A DNA stretch of 64,000 bases. Origin: Umezawaea endophytica (GTDB taxonomy: Bacteria; Actinomycetota; Actinomycetes; Mycobacteriales; Pseudonocardiaceae). A program made the translations under genes and the position numbers. Position 1 is the first letter of the stretch. Each line of letters starts with the position of its first letter. The stretch covers positions 62,001-126,000 of the forward strand of contig NZ_JANYMP010000014.1 in the NCBI RefSeq assembly GCF_025061645.1, in the 5' to 3' direction. The notes under the pieces are model-generated. The model was not told the origin of the DNA and did not search any database. It saw only the letters and a program-made list of their open reading frames with translations. Of the stretch, positions 62,601-64,000 are shown one piece after another.

Positions 62601-63656
62601 ATGTCGGACGTCGCGGTCGTCGGCTTCGCACAGACACCCAGCGTGCGCAGGACGACCGGAACCACCAACGGTGTCGAGATGCTGGTGCCGATCTTCCAGG
62701 AGGTGCTCGGCGGGCTCGGTCTGTCCACACCGGACATCGGGTTCTGGTGCTCCGGGTCGTCGGACTACCTGGCGGGGCGGGCGTTCTCGTTCGTCTCCGC
62801 TGTCGACGCGATCGGCGCGTTCCCCCCGATCACCGAGTCGCACGTGGAGATGGACGCCGCCTGGGCGCTCTACGAGGCGTGGGTGAAGATCCGCACCGGG
62901 GAGGTCGACACCGCGCTGGTCTACGGCTTCGGCAAGTCCTCCGCCGGTCACCTGCGCCGGGTGCTGGCGCTCCAGCTCGACCCTTATCTGGTGACGCCGC
63001 TGTGGCCCGACTCGGTCGGACTGGCCGGGATCCAGGCGAGGCTGGGCATCGAGAGCGGCCTGTGGAGCGAGCGCGCCATGGCCGAGGTCGTCGCCCGCAG
63101 CCGGTCGGACGCGCGGGCGAACCCGCTCGCCCAGCTCTCCGGCGAGGTCGACGTCGAGGACCTGCTCGCCCAGCCGTACCTGGCGGACCCGCTGCGGGCG
63201 CACGACTGCGCGCCGATCACCGACGGGGCCGCGACGATCGTGCTGGCGTCCGGTGACCGGGCCCGTGAACTGTGCGAGCGCCCGGCGTGGATCACCGGCA
63301 TCGACCACCGGGTCGACTCGCCGAGCCTCGGCGGGCGCGACCTCACGACGTCGCCCTCCACCGTGGCGGCCGGGAAGGCCGCGGGCGCGGACGGTGTCTC
63401 GGTGGCGGAGCTGCACGCGCCGTTCAGCCACCAGGAGATCCTGCTGCGCCAAGCGCTCGGGCTCGGCGACGAGGTCGGGGTCAACCCCTCCGGCGGCACG
63501 CTGTGCGGCAACCCGATGTTCGCGGCCGGACTGGCGCGGATCGGCGAGGCGGCCCGGCGGGTGCTGGACGGGGAGGCCGAACGCGTGCTCGGGCACGCCA
63601 CCAGCGGACCGCTGCTCCAGCAGAACCTGGTCTGCGTGATGGAGGGACGGGACTGA
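62601..63656 (+). CDS. Thiolase-fold lipid-transfer protein/aldolase
   Basis: 351 residues of the SCP2-thiolase/Ltp group: MSDVAVVGFAQTPSVRRTTGT, AHDCAPITDGAATIVLAS, and NPSGGTLCGNPMFAAGLARI. The usual N-terminal nucleophile Cys position reads CSGSSDYL, not a standard thiolase motif, which suits aldolase-type Ltp proteins working with DUF35 partners. GAGAGGAGG precedes ATG 62601, 18 bp after the DUF35 gene; the next gene starts on its stop (TGATG). Confidence 0.88.
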   Translation: MSDVAVVGFAQTPSVRRTTGTTNGVEMLVPIFQEVLGGLGLSTPDIGFWCSGSSDYLAGRAFSFVSAVDAIGAFPPITESHVEMDAAWALYEAWVKIRTGEVDTALVYGFGKSSAGHLRRVLALQLDPYLVTPLWPDSVGLAGIQARLGIESGLWSERAMAEVVARSRSDARANPLAQLSGEVDVEDLLAQPYLADPLRAHDCAPITDGAATIVLASGDRARELCERPAWITGIDHRVDSPSLGGRDLTTSPSTVAAGKAAGADGVSVAELHAPFSHQEILLRQALGLGDEVGVNPSGGTLCGNPMFAAGLARIGEAARRVLDGEAERVLGHATSGPLLQQNLVCVMEGRD

Positions 63657-64000
63657 TGGCCAAGCAGCAGGCGGCCGTGGTCGGCACCGGCCAGACCCAC
63701 CACGCCGCGAAGCGGCTCGACGTGTCCATGGCCGGGCTGTGCCGCGAGGCCGTCGACCGCGCGATGGCCGACGCGGGCGTGGACTGGCCGGACATCGACG
63801 CCGTCGTCGTCGGCAAGGCGCCGGACCTGTTCGAGGGCGTGATGATGCCCGAGCTGTTCCTGGCGGACGCGTTGGGCGCCAACGGGAAACCGCTGCTGCG
63901 CGTGCACACGGCGGGCTCGGTCGGCGGCACCACGGCGAACGTGGCCGCCAGCCTCGTGCAGGCAGGCGTGCACCGGCGGGTGCTGGCCGTGGCGTTCGAG
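63656..64000 (+). CDS. Second thiolase-fold protein (runs off the window)
   Basis: First 115 residues only. MAKQQAAVVGTGQTHHAAKR and DIDAVVVGKAPD resemble the thiolase-fold Ltp family. The position of the thiolase Cys reads HTAGSVGGTTAN, with Ser where Cys is expected. ATG 63656 shares its first base with the upstream stop. The two thiolase-like genes and the DUF35 gene look like one operon and perhaps one complex. Confidence 0.8.
   Translation, partial: MAKQQAAVVGTGQTHHAAKRLDVSMAGLCREAVDRAMADAGVDWPDIDAVVVGKAPDLFEGVMMPELFLADALGANGKPLLRVHTAGSVGGTTANVAASLVQAGVHRRVLAVAFE

Noticed and set aside
1-64000. tRNA, rRNA, transposase or integrase genes
   Set aside because: No cloverleaf-like or rRNA-like stretch and no DDE, recombinase or HUH motif was seen on either strand; a covariance-model scan was not possible by eye.

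Overview
The window reads as chromosomal DNA of a high-GC filamentous actinomycete, most likely of the Pseudonocardiales type (inference). The evidence is G/C-ending codons almost throughout, many GTG starts with ATGA/GTGA gene overlaps, and lineage-typical proteins: RbpA, polyprenol-phosphate mannose synthase, apolipoprotein N-acyltransferase, Ser/Thr kinase with a Pro/Thr tail, DUF4331, and KstR-like lipid catabolism boxes. I see no rRNA, tRNA, CRISPR array, insertion sequence or phage gene.

Layout. 1-649 is a gene-poor, extremely C-rich tract bracketed by a 19-bp direct repeat. 0.65-6.3 kb is housekeeping: a membrane Ser/Thr kinase, thymidine kinase, RbpA, then Ppm1 and Lnt as separate genes and a PspC peptide. 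6.3-14.1 kb is a LacI-controlled catabolic locus: transporter, HExxH protein, HyuA-type hydantoinase/oxoprolinase, FAD oxidoreductase and LacI regulator, divergent from a Tat-exported beta-propeller protein, with two palindromic operators between. 14.1-20.3 kb holds GntR/GNAT/PP2C-like genes, a lipoprotein, and a DUF4331-TPR-NicO exported/metal locus. 20.4-29.2 kb holds a YtcJ-like amidohydrolase, a membrane NACHT ATPase, and a TctABC tricarboxylate transporter divergent from a CitA/CitB-type two-component system.

29.2-33.1 kb is one large lower-GC gene for a 1307-residue Hsp90-like (GHKL) ATPase with C-terminal winged-helix-like repeats and an N-terminal motif typical of predicted actinobacterial conflict/signalling proteins. 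It is the best candidate for an under-described system. It splits a tract in which both flanking genes, coded on opposite strands, have lost C on the plus strand at synonymous sites, a strand-coordinated C-to-T signature.

33.2-42.0 kb carries a GH13 enzyme with a flavin oxidoreductase, a secreted GH8 glucanase with a palindromic operator, an MDR oxidoreductase, a GlxA-type AraC regulator, FxsA, a lysine 2,3-aminomutase family enzyme and a lipoprotein. 42.1-46.1 kb is a coupled VanA/VanB-type Rieske oxygenase operon with an IclR regulator and an esterase. 46.1-50.6 kb is an ALDH/SDR/SDR/ADH/ferredoxin operon. 50.6-64 kb is a beta-oxidation/steroid-type cluster: paired acyl-CoA dehydrogenases, a flavin nitronate-monooxygenase-like enzyme, two acyl-CoA ligases (one fused to a flavin-binding PPOX domain), crotonase, a Tat-signal KstD-like dehydrogenase, LLM oxidoreductase, tandem DUF35 and two thiolase-like proteins. 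Its intergenic regions repeat the TnnAACnnGTTnnA pattern of KstR-type operators, arguing for one regulon. The last gene runs off the window.
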